Source: Microbacterium soli | GTDB lineage: Bacteria > Actinomycetota > Actinomycetes > Actinomycetales > Microbacteriaceae | Direction: 5' to 3' | Assembly: GCF_039539005.1 (NCBI RefSeq) | Contig: NZ_BAABCP010000001.1 | Coordinates: 1,302,001 to 1,366,000 of the forward strand | Length of the DNA stretch: 64,000 nt | In this document: positions 8,860 to 18,769 of the stretch, one piece after another | How positions within the stretch are numbered: position 1 is the first letter of the stretch | Layout: every line of letters starts with the position of its first letter | Notes under the pieces: generated by a model | Seen by the model: only the letters and a program-made list of their open reading frames with translations | The model's database searches: none | What the model was told of the DNA's origin: nothing | Program-made: the position numbers and the translations under genes

Positions 8860-10287
8860 ATGCTCAACATGGCCGACGGCCTCGCCCGACTCGGCGCGCT
8901 CGCCGCGGACCCCGTCGTCTCGGACCTCGCCGACGCCTTCGCCGCGGAGGGCTTCGAGCTCGCCGTCGTGGGCGGGCCCGTCCGCGACGCGCTGCGGGGC
9001 CGCACCACCCACGACCTCGACTTCACCACGAACGCCCGTCCGGACGACATCCTGCGCCTGGTCACGCCGCTGGCGTCCGCGCACTGGGACATCGGCCGCG
9101 CGTTCGGCACGATCGGCGCGCGCGTCCGCGGCGAGCAGGTGGAGATCACGACCTACCGCGCCGACAGCTATGACGGCGTCACCCGCAAGCCCGTCGTCGA
9201 GTTCGGCGACAGCATCGACGGCGATCTGCTGCGTCGCGACTTCACCGTCAACGCGATGGCGCTGCGGGTCCCCGATGTGCGCCTCATCGACCCGACCGGC
9301 GGTGTGGAGGATCTCGTCGCCGGCCGCCTGCGCACGCCCATCGACCCGACGGTCAGCTTCGGTGACGATCCGCTGCGGATGCTGCGGGCGGCGCGGTTCA
9401 GCTCCCAGTTGGAGTTCGAGGTCGACGCCGACGCCATGACGGCCATGGAGCAGCTCGCACCCACCCTGGACATCGTGAGCCCCGAGCGGGTGCAGGGCGA
9501 ACTGATCCGGCTCATGCAGACCGACGACCCGGTGCGGGGGGTGCGCACCCTCGTGGACACCGGACTGATCCAGCGGTTCCTGCCCGAGGTCAGCGCGCTG
9601 CGGCTGGAGGTCGACGAGCACCACCACCACAAGGACGTCTACGAGCACTCGCTCACGGTGCTCCGTCAGGCCATCGACCTGGAGAAGCAGCGTCACCCCG
9701 ACGCCGAGCCCGACGTCCCGCTGCGGATCGCGGCCCTGCTGCATGACATCGGCAAGCCGCGCACCCGCAAGCTCGAGCCCGGCGGTGCGGTCACGTTCCA
9801 CCACCACGACGTCGTCGGCGCGCGCATGGCGCGCAAGCGTCTGCAGGCGCTGCGTTTCGATGGGGAGACCACGGATGCCGTGTCCCGCCTCATCGAGCTG
9901 CACCTGCGGTTCTTCGGCTATGCGGAGGGAGTGTGGACCGACAGCGCTGTGCGCCGCTACGTGCGCGACGCCGGGGCGCTGATCGAGCGGCTGCACATCC
10001 TCGTGCGCGCCGACGTCACCACGCGCAACAGGCGCAAGGCCGCACGGCTGGCCGCCGCCTACGACGACATCGAGCAGCGCATCGTCCAGCTGCGCGAGCA
10101 GGAGGAGCTCGACAGCATCCGCCCGGAGCTGGACGGCAACGAGATCCAGGCGATCCTCGGCATCCGGCCGGGCCGTGAGGTCGGCGAGGCGTACCGGTTC
10201 CTGCTCGATGTGCGGCTCGACGAGGGGATCATCGGTGCGGATGCCGCCGAACGGCGTCTTCGCGAGTGGTGGGCCGCGCGCGGCTGA
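8860..10287 (+). CDS. CCA tRNA nucleotidyltransferase
   Basis: 475 residues. The nucleotidyltransferase head is clear: VVGGPVRDALRG, then HDLDFTTNARPDD with the metal-binding aspartates, then RRDFTVNAMAL. A C-terminal HD domain (LLHDIGKPRT and a further FHHHDVVGA) follows, as in actinobacterial enzymes. The protein adds or repairs the 3'-CCA end of tRNAs. ATG 8860 is chosen over an earlier in-frame GTG because TAATCT at 8847-8852 lies seven bases before it, giving a leaderless mRNA, and because the protein family begins at this point. Confidence 0.95.
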   Translation: MLNMADGLARLGALAADPVVSDLADAFAAEGFELAVVGGPVRDALRGRTTHDLDFTTNARPDDILRLVTPLASAHWDIGRAFGTIGARVRGEQVEITTYRADSYDGVTRKPVVEFGDSIDGDLLRRDFTVNAMALRVPDVRLIDPTGGVEDLVAGRLRTPIDPTVSFGDDPLRMLRAARFSSQLEFEVDADAMTAMEQLAPTLDIVSPERVQGELIRLMQTDDPVRGVRTLVDTGLIQRFLPEVSALRLEVDEHHHHKDVYEHSLTVLRQAIDLEKQRHPDAEPDVPLRIAALLHDIGKPRTRKLEPGGAVTFHHHDVVGARMARKRLQALRFDGETTDAVSRLIELHLRFFGYAEGVWTDSAVRRYVRDAGALIERLHILVRADVTTRNRRKAARLAAAYDDIEQRIVQLREQEELDSIRPELDGNEIQAILGIRPGREVGEAYRFLLDVRLDEGIIGADAAERRLREWWAARG

Positions 10288-10438
10288 GCGTCCACGTGCG
10301 GGGCATCCGTCGACCATGTGACGGTCTCGTCACGATCCTGACCGATCGTTTGGGCGCGTCTTATGCGCGTGACTAGATTTGAGGGCACGAACCGCGCCGA
10401 CAACGTGCGCGGAAACCCGATTCATCAGGGGGCAGGTT

Positions 10439-12076
10439 ATGTCAATGAAGATCTCGAGGGGCCGACTCGGCCTTGCCATCGGCGCCATCGGCGTCACGGC
10501 CCTCGTCCTCTCCGGGTGTGCCACGAGCACCGGGGAGCAGGGCGGCAGCGACGGCGATGCGGAGAGCGGCGGTGACATCATCGTCGGGACCACCGACAAG
10601 ATCGTCTCCCTCGACCCGGCCGGTTCGTATGACAACGGCTCGTTCGCCGTGATGAACCAGATCTATCCGTTCCTGCTCAACAGCCAGTACGGCACCGCCG
10701 ACGTCACCCCCGACATCGCGGAGTCGGCGGAGTTCACCACTCCGACCGAGTACACCGTCACCCTGAAGCCGGGGCTGACCTTCGCCAACGGCAACGACCT
10801 CACCTCCAGCGACGTGAAGTTCTCCTTCGACCGGATGGTGAAGATCGCCGACCCCAACGGTCCCTCCTCGCTGCTGGGCAACCTCGAGTCCGTGGACGCG
10901 CCCGACGACACCACCGTGGTGTTCCACCTCAAGAACGGCAACGACCAGGTCTGGCCGCAGATCCTCTCCAGCCCCGCCGGTCCCATCATCGACGAGGACG
11001 TCTTCTCGCCCGACTCGGTGACCGCGGACGACGTGATCGTCGACGGCAAGGCGTTCGCCGGCCAGTACGTGATCGACGCGTACAGCGTCAACGAGCTGGT
11101 CTCCTACAAGCCGAACCCCGACTACCAGGGCAGCCTCGGCGCCGCGCAGAACTCCGGCGTGCAGACCAAGTACTACGCCGACGCGTCGAACCTGAAGCTC
11201 GCGATCGGCAACGGCGACATCGACGTGGCGTTCCGCAGTCTGTCGGCGACCGACATCGAGGATCTCTCCGGAAACGACGACGTGCAGGTCGTCGACGGCC
11301 CCGGCGGGGAGATCCGCTACACCGTGTTCAACTTCGACACCATGCCGTTCGGTGCGACGACCGCGGAGGCCGACCCGGCCAAGGCGCTCGCCGTCCGGCA
11401 GGCGATGGCCGACCTGATCGACCGCGCCGCCGTCGCGAAGGACGTCTACAAGGACACCTTCAGCCCGCTGTACTCCTTCGTCGCGGACGGCATGACCGGT
11501 GCCACCACGCCGCTGAAGGACCTCTACGGCGACGGCAACGGCGGGCCCGACGTCGACAAGGCCGCCCAGCGCCTCGCGGATGCCGGTGTGCAGACCCCTG
11601 TGACCATCAACCTGCAGTACAACGGCGACCACTACGGACCGTCCTCCGGCGACGAGTACGCCGCGTACAAGACGCAGCTGGAGAAGGGCGGCCTGTTCAC
11701 GGTAAACCTGCAGCAGACCGAGTGGGTGCAGTACTCCAAGGACCGCAGCGCCGACGTGTACCCCGTGTACCAGCTGGGCTGGTTCCCGGACTACTCCGAC
11801 GCCGACAACTACCTGTCGCCGTTCTTCGTGAAGGACAACTTCCTCGCGAACCACTACGACAACCCGGCCGTCGCCGACGCCATCGTCCAGGAGCAGACCG
11901 AGGTCGACCCCGACAAGCGCACCCAGCTGATCGAGCAGATCCAGGACATGGTCGCCAAGGACCTCTCCACGCTGCCGATCCTGCAGGGCAAGCAGGTGTC
12001 GGTCGTCGGCAAGGACGTGAAGGGCACCACTCTGGATGCCTCCTTCAAGTTCCGCTACGCGCCGCTGAACAAGTGA
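10439..12076 (+). CDS. ABC importer substrate-binding lipoprotein, family 5 (peptide/opine type)
   Basis: 545 residues, with a lipoprotein signal (GVTALVLSGCATS; lipobox LSGC) and a mature domain of the DppA/OppA class (DIIVGTTDKIVSLDPAGSYD near the N-terminus; SSDVKFSFDRMV). It is the extracellular receptor of the ABC importer encoded directly downstream. The start ATG 10439 has AGGGGGCAGG about seven bases upstream. Family 5 receptors bind peptides, opines, nickel complexes or oligosaccharides; I cannot assign the ligand. The long upstream spacer has a TAGATT -10 candidate near 10374. Confidence 0.9.
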   Translation: MSMKISRGRLGLAIGAIGVTALVLSGCATSTGEQGGSDGDAESGGDIIVGTTDKIVSLDPAGSYDNGSFAVMNQIYPFLLNSQYGTADVTPDIAESAEFTTPTEYTVTLKPGLTFANGNDLTSSDVKFSFDRMVKIADPNGPSSLLGNLESVDAPDDTTVVFHLKNGNDQVWPQILSSPAGPIIDEDVFSPDSVTADDVIVDGKAFAGQYVIDAYSVNELVSYKPNPDYQGSLGAAQNSGVQTKYYADASNLKLAIGNGDIDVAFRSLSATDIEDLSGNDDVQVVDGPGGEIRYTVFNFDTMPFGATTAEADPAKALAVRQAMADLIDRAAVAKDVYKDTFSPLYSFVADGMTGATTPLKDLYGDGNGGPDVDKAAQRLADAGVQTPVTINLQYNGDHYGPSSGDEYAAYKTQLEKGGLFTVNLQQTEWVQYSKDRSADVYPVYQLGWFPDYSDADNYLSPFFVKDNFLANHYDNPAVADAIVQEQTEVDPDKRTQLIEQIQDMVAKDLSTLPILQGKQVSVVGKDVKGTTLDASFKFRYAPLNK

Positions 12077-12155
12077 CGCGGTCCCCGGGGGCGCTGCCGT
12101 TCGCGCAGCGCCCCCGGGGCATGCCCGCCCGACGAACGCAAGAAGAGGTGTCCGA

Positions 12156-13235
12156 ATGACCGTCGACGCCGGCGCAGCCCTCGCCCCCGTCCAGCCGCGC
12201 AGCCGATCCAAGGGCGGCGGGCTGTGGCGCTACGTCCTGATCAGACTGCTGCTGATCATCCCCACCGTCTTCATCCTCGTGACGACCGTGTTCTTCCTCA
12301 TGCGGATCACCGGAGACCCCATCACGGCCGCGCTCGGCGGGCGGCTCCCCGCCGACCAGCTGCAGGAGCGCATCCACGCCGCCGGTTACGACCGCCCGCT
12401 GTGGGTGCAGTACCTCGAATACCTCGCCGGCGTCGCCCGCGGCGACTTCGGCTCCACCATCACCGACCGCCGTCCCGTCCTGGAGATCCTGCTGCAGTAC
12501 GGCTCGGCCACCCTTGAACTGGCGGTCTACGCGCTCATCGTGGCGCTGCTGGTCAGCATCCCGCTCGGCCTCATCGCCGCCTACCGCCGCGACCGCTGGC
12601 ACGACGCCGTGCTGCGCGTCATGGCGATCCTCGCCTACGCGACCCCCATCTTCTTCGCCGGCCTCCTGCTCAAGCTCATCTTCTCGGTGTGGCTGGGCTG
12701 GCTCCCCGTCTCCGGCCGGGGCAGCACCCGCACCGAGCTGCTGATGGCCGGCATCGACACCCCGACGGGCATCTACCTGCTCGACGCCATCCGGCTCGGC
12801 AACCTTCCCGCCGCCGGTGACGTGCTCGTGCACGCCATCCTCCCCGCCATCGCCCTCGGCCTGCTCACCGCGGGTGTGTTCCTGCGGCTCATCCGCACCA
12901 ACGTCATCGGCACCCTGGGTCAGCAGTTCGTCACCTCGGGCCGCTCCCGCGGCGTGAGCGAGTACCGGCTGCTCACCAAGCACGCCTACCGACCCGCGCT
13001 CATCCCCATCATCACCGTGATGGGCATGCAGATCGCCCTGCTGCTGGCGGGCGCGGTGCTCACCGAGACGACCTTCGAGTGGAAGGGCATCGGCTTCATG
13101 CTCACCGAGTACCTGAAGGCGCGCGACTTCGTCGCCGTGCAGGGCATCGTCGTGATGATCGCCGTGGTGGTCGCCGTGACGAACTTCATCGTCGACATCA
13201 TCGCGGCGTTCATCGACCCGAGGGTGAGGTACTGA
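12156..13235 (+). CDS. ABC importer permease, DppB type
   Basis: 359 residues with six hydrophobic segments. The typical DppB/OppB features are present: an N-terminal YVLIRLLLIIPTVFI segment, a GDFGSTI loop and the coupling EAA loop near FVTSGRSRGVSEYRLL. It forms the membrane channel together with the next gene. It follows the receptor gene by 79 bases with a GAAGAGGTG ribosome binding site and is one base short of touching the next gene. Confidence 0.9.
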   Translation: MTVDAGAALAPVQPRSRSKGGGLWRYVLIRLLLIIPTVFILVTTVFFLMRITGDPITAALGGRLPADQLQERIHAAGYDRPLWVQYLEYLAGVARGDFGSTITDRRPVLEILLQYGSATLELAVYALIVALLVSIPLGLIAAYRRDRWHDAVLRVMAILAYATPIFFAGLLLKLIFSVWLGWLPVSGRGSTRTELLMAGIDTPTGIYLLDAIRLGNLPAAGDVLVHAILPAIALGLLTAGVFLRLIRTNVIGTLGQQFVTSGRSRGVSEYRLLTKHAYRPALIPIITVMGMQIALLLAGAVLTETTFEWKGIGFMLTEYLKARDFVAVQGIVVMIAVVVAVTNFIVDIIAAFIDPRVRY

Positions 13236-13236
13236 C

Positions 13237-14280
13237 ATGGCCGGGATCCCCGACACCCATGACGAGACGCCCACCCCGAAGACGGCGGCGCTCGCCGCCG
13301 TCCCACCGCGCAGGAGGAGCTGGGTCGAGAAGACGCCCGTGCTCCGGGAGCTGCGCCAGAGCGTCGGCCTGCAGCGCGGCATGCTCGTGACCGGTCTGGT
13401 CATCACGGCGGTGTTCATCCTCGTCGCCGCGTTCGCCCCTCTGCTCGCACCGTACTCCTGGGCGCAGCAGCAGACCGCCGACGGGGTCCCGTTCGGCACC
13501 CAGCAGGCGCCCAACGCCCTCAACGTGCTGGGCACGACCGTGTCCGGGTTCGACGTGCTCTCCCGGGTGGTGTGGGGAGCGCAGACGGCGCTGCTGGTCA
13601 TCCTCGCCGCCATCGTCTGCTCGATCTTCATCGGCATCGCGCTGGGTCTGGTCTCCGGGTACTTCGGCGGGTGGCTCGATCGCATCCTCGTCGTCATCGC
13701 CGATGCGATCTACGCGTTCCCGTCGCTGCTGCTGGCGATCGTCATGTCGATCGTCATCAGCCGGGGCCAGTCCAAGCTCGCCGGCGGCATCATGGCCACG
13801 GCGATCGCCATCACCGTGGTGTTCGTGCCGCAGTACTTCCGCGTCGTGCGCTCGGAGGTCGTGCGCGTGCGGGCCGAGCCGTTCGTCGACTCCGCGAAGG
13901 TGATCGGCGTGCCGACCACCCGCATCCTGCTCCGGCACGTGCTGCGCAACTCCACCCGGTCGCTGCCGGTGATCCTCACCCTCAACGCCTCCGAGGCGCT
14001 GCTGACCCTCGCCGGTCTCGGGTTCCTCGGCTTCGGCATCGAGGCGACCGCCGCCGCCGAATGGGGGTACGACCTCAACCGCGCCATGCAGGACGTCACG
14101 AGCGGCATCTGGTGGACCAGCGTGTTCCCCGGGCTGGCCATCGTGCTGGTCGTGCTGGGGGTGACGCTGGTCGGCGAGAGCCTCAACGATCTTGCCGACC
14201 CGCGCCTGCGCCTGCGGCGCCGCGCCGGTGGACGGAAGCGGAAGCGGACCGGGGCCGCGAGCGAAGGAGCGCAGTCATGA
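13237..14280 (+). CDS. ABC importer permease, DppC type
   Basis: 347 residues. A cytoplasmic N-terminus of about 50 residues precedes the first membrane helix (VTGLVITAVFILVAAFAPLL). The channel domain has LGTTVSGFDVLSRVVWG and the EAA-loop region AKVIGVPTTRILLRHVL. It pairs with the DppB-type permease. The stop overlaps the start of the ATPase gene by four bases (ATGA). Confidence 0.9.
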   Translation: MAGIPDTHDETPTPKTAALAAVPPRRRSWVEKTPVLRELRQSVGLQRGMLVTGLVITAVFILVAAFAPLLAPYSWAQQQTADGVPFGTQQAPNALNVLGTTVSGFDVLSRVVWGAQTALLVILAAIVCSIFIGIALGLVSGYFGGWLDRILVVIADAIYAFPSLLLAIVMSIVISRGQSKLAGGIMATAIAITVVFVPQYFRVVRSEVVRVRAEPFVDSAKVIGVPTTRILLRHVLRNSTRSLPVILTLNASEALLTLAGLGFLGFGIEATAAAEWGYDLNRAMQDVTSGIWWTSVFPGLAIVLVVLGVTLVGESLNDLADPRLRLRRRAGGRKRKRTGAASEGAQS

Positions 14281-15992
14281 CCGCCGCACAGCAGAGCCCG
14301 GTCGCCGAGATCCGCGACCTCCGGGTGGTCTTCGCCACGGACGACCAGCCGGTCGAGGCCGTCAAAGGCATCTCGCTGACCGCCCACGCCGGTGAGGTCC
14401 TCGCGATCGTCGGCGAGTCGGGATCCGGCAAGACCGTGACGGCCAACACGCTGCTGGGGCTGCTGCCGGAGACGGCCACCACCTCCGGCGCGGTGATCGT
14501 GCGCGGCCGGAACGGCGACGAGACCGACGTCGTGCACGCGAGCCACAGCCGGATGCGCCACATGCGCGGGCGGGATGCCGCGATGGTGTTCCAGGAGCCG
14601 TCCACGGCACTGAACCCGGTGTACACCGTCGGATGGCAGATCGCGGAGGGACTGCGCGCGCACGCGAAGATCTCGAAGAGGGATGCCAGGGCGCGGGCCA
14701 TCGACATCATGCGCCGTGTCGGCATCCCCGACCCCGAACGGCGCGTCGACGACTACCCGCATCAGTTCTCCGGCGGGCAGAAGCAGCGCATCGTCATCGC
14801 CATGGCGCTCGTGCTGGATGCCGGGCTGATCATCGCCGATGAGCCGACCACGGCGCTCGATGTGACGGTGCAGGCGGAGATCCTCGACCTGCTGCGCACG
14901 TGCCGGGACGAGTTCGGCGCGACCATCGTGCTCATCACGCACAACATGGGGGTGGTGGCCGATCTCGCCGACCGGGTGGTCGTCATGTTCGAGGGCGACA
15001 TCGTCGAGGAGGCGCCGGTCGCGGAGCTGTTCGCCAACCCCCGTGAGGAGTACACCCGCAAGCTCCTGGCGGCGGTGCCGCACGTCGGACAGGGCAAGTC
15101 GGCATCCGCCCCCGTCGCTGTCTCGGAGCAGACGGATGCCCCGCACGTCGCGCCGCCCGTCCCCGAGGGGAGCCTCATCGTCGCCACCGGGGCCGAGATC
15201 GGCTACCCGGGGCGATTCGGCCGCAGCGCGGTCGTCGCCGTGAAGGGCGTCGACTTCCATGTCGGCCCGGGCGAGGTGGTGGGCCTGGTCGGCGAGTCCG
15301 GTTCGGGGAAGACGACGATCGGCCGCGCGGTCGTGGGCCTGACCACCGTTCTCGGTGGCTCGCTGACCGTGCTCGGACAGGAGATGCGGGGGGTGCGCAA
15401 CCGGACGCTCACGCCGCTGCGCCCGCAGATCGGGTTCGTCTTCCAGGACCCGGCGACGAGCTTCAACCCGCTGCTGACCATCGCGGAGTGCATCGCCGAG
15501 CCGCTGATCGTGCACGGCCGGGCGTCCTCCCTGCAGACGGCGCGGCCGCGCGTGAACGAGCTGCTGGACGCGGTGCGGCTGCCCGCGAGCTTCGGCGACC
15601 GCTACCCGCACGAGCTCTCCGGCGGTCAGCGGCAGCGCGCCTCCCTGGCGCGAGCCCTCGCCCTGGACCCGAAGCTGCTCATCGCCGACGAGCCGACCAG
15701 CGCGCTGGACGTGTCCGTGCAGGCGACGGTGCTCGAGCTGTTCGTGCAGCTGCAGGCCGAGCTCGGCTTCGCGTCGCTGTTCATCAGCCACGACCTGGCC
15801 GTGATCGACGCGGTCTCGGATCGGATCATCGTGCTGCAGCAGGGGCGGATCATGGAGCAGGGCACGACCGCGCAGGTGCTCGGCGACCCGCGCGACCCGT
15901 ACACCCGGGAGCTGCTCGCGGCCCTGCCCGTGCCCGACCCGGTGGCGCAGGCCGAGCGCCGCGCGCAGTGGGAGGCCGTGCGGCGGCACTGA
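14277..15992 (+). CDS. Fused dual ATPase of a peptide-type ABC importer (DppD-DppF fusion)
   Basis: 571 residues with two complete ABC cassettes. The first has Walker A GESGSGKT, signature FSGGQKQRIVIAMAL and Walker B LIIADEPTTALD. The second, after a linker of about 60 residues, repeats Walker A GESGSGKT, signature LSGGQRQRASLARAL and LLIADEPTSALD. Both carry the C-terminal extension (YTRKLLAAVPH, YTRELLAALPV) typical of DppD and DppF. Separate genes in many bacteria are joined here, which is common in actinobacteria. It energises the importer of the three preceding genes. Confidence 0.93.
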   Translation: MTAAQQSPVAEIRDLRVVFATDDQPVEAVKGISLTAHAGEVLAIVGESGSGKTVTANTLLGLLPETATTSGAVIVRGRNGDETDVVHASHSRMRHMRGRDAAMVFQEPSTALNPVYTVGWQIAEGLRAHAKISKRDARARAIDIMRRVGIPDPERRVDDYPHQFSGGQKQRIVIAMALVLDAGLIIADEPTTALDVTVQAEILDLLRTCRDEFGATIVLITHNMGVVADLADRVVVMFEGDIVEEAPVAELFANPREEYTRKLLAAVPHVGQGKSASAPVAVSEQTDAPHVAPPVPEGSLIVATGAEIGYPGRFGRSAVVAVKGVDFHVGPGEVVGLVGESGSGKTTIGRAVVGLTTVLGGSLTVLGQEMRGVRNRTLTPLRPQIGFVFQDPATSFNPLLTIAECIAEPLIVHGRASSLQTARPRVNELLDAVRLPASFGDRYPHELSGGQRQRASLARALALDPKLLIADEPTSALDVSVQATVLELFVQLQAELGFASLFISHDLAVIDAVSDRIIVLQQGRIMEQGTTAQVLGDPRDPYTRELLAALPVPDPVAQAERRAQWEAVRRH

Positions 15993-16034
15993 ACCGAGGA
16001 TCGCGCCGGTTCGGTTCCGGCAGGGCGCCGCGGC

Positions 16035-17213
16035 TCAGCGCAGGAGCATCATGCCGAGGGCCCCGAGCACGTGGGGCACGACGGTGAACCCGATCACGAG
16101 CAGGACCACGACGATCGTCATCCACGGCAGGGTGCGTCTCAGCCGCCGACCCTGGACGGCGACTCCCGGCGGCGGTGTGAGCATCCCGGCGGGCGGCGCG
16201 AACGGCAGCGCGCCGCCCGCGGACGGCTCCGCTCCGACGGCGGACGGTCCCGGCTGCGCGGAGACGGGCGCGGGAGACGTCGCGACCGCCTGGGCCTCGC
16301 GCAGCCGGTCGTCGCGCCAGCGCGCCCACTGGTCGAACTTCGTCATCAGCGCCCCGACGGCGCCGAACAGCCAGGCCCAGGTCGCGGCATCCGTGGTGGA
16401 GGCCTGTCGCTGCATGTACAGGAACATCCAGTCGTCGACGATCTCCACGTCGAGCTGGGCGGCGTGGTCGATGAAGCGCGCCATGACGTCCGGGGTGAAC
16501 AGGTACAGGGCGTCGGCCTCGTAACCCTGCGGGCAGTACAGCGAGAAGTACCGGTCGAAGTCCCCTTCGAGCGAGAGCCGCTGGTCGCGGGAGAACGACG
16601 CGGGCAGGTTGGTGCCCAGCGTGTTGTTGCCCAGCGCGTCGAGCACGATGTTCGGCAGCGGCACATCCAGCTTGACGGCGACATAGCCCCAGGTGTGGGT
16701 GGTGCGGTTCTTCCCCGACCCGGTCGTGTACTGGTGGTTGCCGAACTCCACGAAGCGCGGCGAGTGCCCCCGCACCAGGGAGGTCGCCACGCGGGAGGAT
16801 CCGCGCTGGAAGATCATGCCCGGCAGGGGCGGGTCGTCCACCCTGTGCTCGTACGTCATGCCGTTGGCGGCCGCGAACTGCGCGATGCGGAACGCCGTCA
16901 CGCGGCGGATGCGGGCGGCGCGGAAGGCGAGCGGGATGCCGACTGCGGCGATCACGACGGTCAGCAGCACCGGGACCGCGACGGCGAAGCGCGCCGGTCC
17001 CGTGTCGCCGGCCAGCGCGATGCTGAACAGGGAGAGCCCCAGCATGGGCAGAAGGATCATGACGCCGACCACGCCGATGATGATCCACACGACCACCGCG
17101 CCGACCGGAGAGGGGCGCTTCGCGCGGATCCCCCGCCAGAACTCCGCGACCGACCGGGCGTCGACCGGGTCCGTCAGCGCGCGGGTGTCGAACGGGTACG
17201 TCTGCGCCGTCAT
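16035..17213 (-). CDS. Uncharacterised membrane protein
   Basis: 392 residues. Two hydrophobic segments near the N-terminus (VVVWIIIGVVGVMILLPMLG and a second one about 30 residues on) and a C-terminal helix (MTIVVVLLVIGFTVV) flank a soluble central domain. A proline/alanine-rich stretch precedes the last helix. The centre (residues about 120-290) resembles small actinobacterial proteins of unknown function; I do not recognise a catalytic motif. The start at 17213 overlaps the stop of the next upstream gene by four bases, so the two are an operon. Confidence 0.7.
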   Translation of the reverse strand: MTAQTYPFDTRALTDPVDARSVAEFWRGIRAKRPSPVGAVVVWIIIGVVGVMILLPMLGLSLFSIALAGDTGPARFAVAVPVLLTVVIAAVGIPLAFRAARIRRVTAFRIAQFAAANGMTYEHRVDDPPLPGMIFQRGSSRVATSLVRGHSPRFVEFGNHQYTTGSGKNRTTHTWGYVAVKLDVPLPNIVLDALGNNTLGTNLPASFSRDQRLSLEGDFDRYFSLYCPQGYEADALYLFTPDVMARFIDHAAQLDVEIVDDWMFLYMQRQASTTDAATWAWLFGAVGALMTKFDQWARWRDDRLREAQAVATSPAPVSAQPGPSAVGAEPSAGGALPFAPPAGMLTPPPGVAVQGRRLRRTLPWMTIVVVLLVIGFTVVPHVLGALGMMLLR

Positions 17214-18211
17214 CGGTTCACCTCGTCGGCCCGCCAGCTCAGGTCGGCGCCCCCCGGCAGGGGGAGCGCCTCGATGACCGGGTCCTCGCAGAGGGCGCGG
17301 ATCAGCTCGGCGGTGCCGGCGACCACGGTCGAATCGAAGTCGATCTCGCTGACCATGACCCAACTGCGGTCGGCCGGCCAGATCAGGTTCGGATGCTGTG
17401 CGGACGGCGGGAAGCCGCACTGCTCGGCCACCACATCGCGCCAGGGCGCGTCGAGGATCCAGTTCGGGTCGGCGAAGGTGCGCGGCGGGGCGGAGAAGAG
17501 GACATGGCCGCGGCCCGGCAGCCGGAGGCGGGGGCCGGTGGAGATCTCGTCGGAGAGGATGCCGGGCTGCCAGACCTCCTTGCGGAAGCCGTTGTTGAAC
17601 GGATCGTGGATGCTGCGCCGCAGCATCTCCTCGTGCCGCGCGTCGGCCTCTGCCCGGCCGGACTCGTTCGCCTCATCGCCCCAGCCGAAGAACACGCGGG
17701 ACCGCGTCTCTCCGAAGAAGCCGAGTAGACCGCCGTACCCCTCCCAGATCGCGGCGAATCCGGTGTCCGGCGTGCTCGTGTGCCTGACGAGGTGCCCGGC
17801 GACCGATGCCAGAAGCTCGGGCGGCATCTCGCCCTCCGGCGGTGCGCTGAACTCGCGGCCGTCCGGGGCGATCCTCGTGCGCCAGTCCCCACCGGCGGGA
17901 GTGCGCACGATGCGCTGCCACTGGGCGAGCGGATGCAGCTGTGTGCCGAACACGCCGGCGGTGACCGTCCAGGTGACCGTGTCGTCGACGTACAGCGGCA
18001 GGAGCGCGGCGCGCTCCGCATCCGGCATCCGCTCGTACTCCTCCTGCGTGGGGACGGGACGATCCGGCAGCGAACGGACGGATGCCGGGTGGAAGACGCG
18101 CGCGTAGGCGGGGAATCCGCGCGGGACCACGCCGTGCATCGTGGCGCACCCCTCGTCCAGCCGTTCGCGCAGCCATCTCCCCGCGGTCTCCGGGTCGCCG
18201 ATCCACTCCAT
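17210..18211 (-). CDS. Uncharacterised soluble protein, 333 aa
   Basis: 333 residues, with no signal peptide or membrane segment. It begins MEWIGDPETAGRWLRERLDE and contains many tryptophan/glycine-rich patches (GFAAIWEGYGGLLGFFG, FFGWGDEANES). It ends in a segment with SWVMVSEIDFDSTVVAG, reminiscent of actinobacterial proteins of unknown function that are often encoded beside membrane proteins. I see no catalytic motif I can name. It is the first gene of a two-gene operon with the membrane protein. Confidence 0.7.
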   Translation of the reverse strand: MEWIGDPETAGRWLRERLDEGCATMHGVVPRGFPAYARVFHPASVRSLPDRPVPTQEEYERMPDAERAALLPLYVDDTVTWTVTAGVFGTQLHPLAQWQRIVRTPAGGDWRTRIAPDGREFSAPPEGEMPPELLASVAGHLVRHTSTPDTGFAAIWEGYGGLLGFFGETRSRVFFGWGDEANESGRAEADARHEEMLRRSIHDPFNNGFRKEVWQPGILSDEISTGPRLRLPGRGHVLFSAPPRTFADPNWILDAPWRDVVAEQCGFPPSAQHPNLIWPADRSWVMVSEIDFDSTVVAGTAELIRALCEDPVIEALPLPGGADLSWRADEVNR

Positions 18212-18280
18212 GTGTCAACGCTACCTGCGCACGCATGGCACGCGCCGACGCCGGGGCGGCGGGCACGGCCTGCGATCCGG

Positions 18281-18398
18281 TAGACTGTTGTGGTTGTCCG
18301 CCCGGCGGCACTCTGCCGAAGGAGCGGACGACGTGCACAACACCCTCCTGCTTCCGGGAAAGCCCCGGGAGCCGTTCTAGTCCGAAGGAGGTGGGTAA
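18281..18398 (+). promoter_or_regulatory. Promoter and leader of the rpsF operon, possible S6:S18-type control
   Basis: TAGACT at about 18281 is a good -10 box, followed by a leader of over 100 bases. CCTCCT at 18344-18349 can pair with the Shine-Dalgarno AGGAGG at 18386-18391. A short CCGGG/CCCGG stem with nearby CCG trinucleotides lies between them. Leaders of rpsF operons in many bacteria bind the S6:S18 complex; here this is a suggestion from position and pairing only. Confidence 0.4.
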
Positions 18399-18764
18399 GT
18401 GACGCACCAGTACGAGCTCATGGTCATTCTGACCCCCGAGCTGGACGAGCGCCAGGTCGCCCCCAACCTCGACAAGTTCCTGAAGGTCATCACGAATGAT
18501 GGTGGCTCGATCGACAAGGTCGACATCTGGGGCAAGCGCCGTTTCGCCTACGAGATCAACAAGAAGAGCGAGGGCATCTACGCCGTCGTCAACTTCACCG
18601 CGACGAGCGTGGCCACCCAGGAGCTCGACCGTCAGCTGAAGCTGAGCGAGCTCGTCTTCCGCACCAAGGTCCTCCGCGCCGAAGAGGCACAGGCCATGGT
18701 CGCCGCCGAGGCCAGGCGCGCCGCCGACAAGGCCGCGCGCAAGTCCAAGGTCGCGAAGGCGTAA
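18399..18764 (+). CDS. rpsF: 30S ribosomal protein S6
   Basis: 121 residues starting with GTG ([16 protein letters not shown]), the standard S6 opening, with [16 protein letters not shown] in the middle. S6 binds S18 and 16S rRNA in the platform of the small subunit. The alanine/lysine-rich C-terminal extension ([17 protein letters not shown]) is typical of actinobacterial S6. It is the first gene of rpsF-ssb-rpsR-rplI and has a strong AGGAGG ribosome binding site. Confidence 0.97.
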   Translation: MTHQYELMVILTPELDERQVAPNLDKFLKVITNDGGSIDKVDIWGKRRFAYEINKKSEGIYAVVNFTATSVATQELDRQLKLSELVFRTKVLRAEEAQAMVAAEARRAADKAARKSKVAKA

Positions 18765-18769
18765 GCACC

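Noticed and set aside
8639..9439. Alternative frame over the start of the CCA gene
   Set aside because: Serine/arginine-rich translation without family resemblance; the CCA enzyme is unambiguous.
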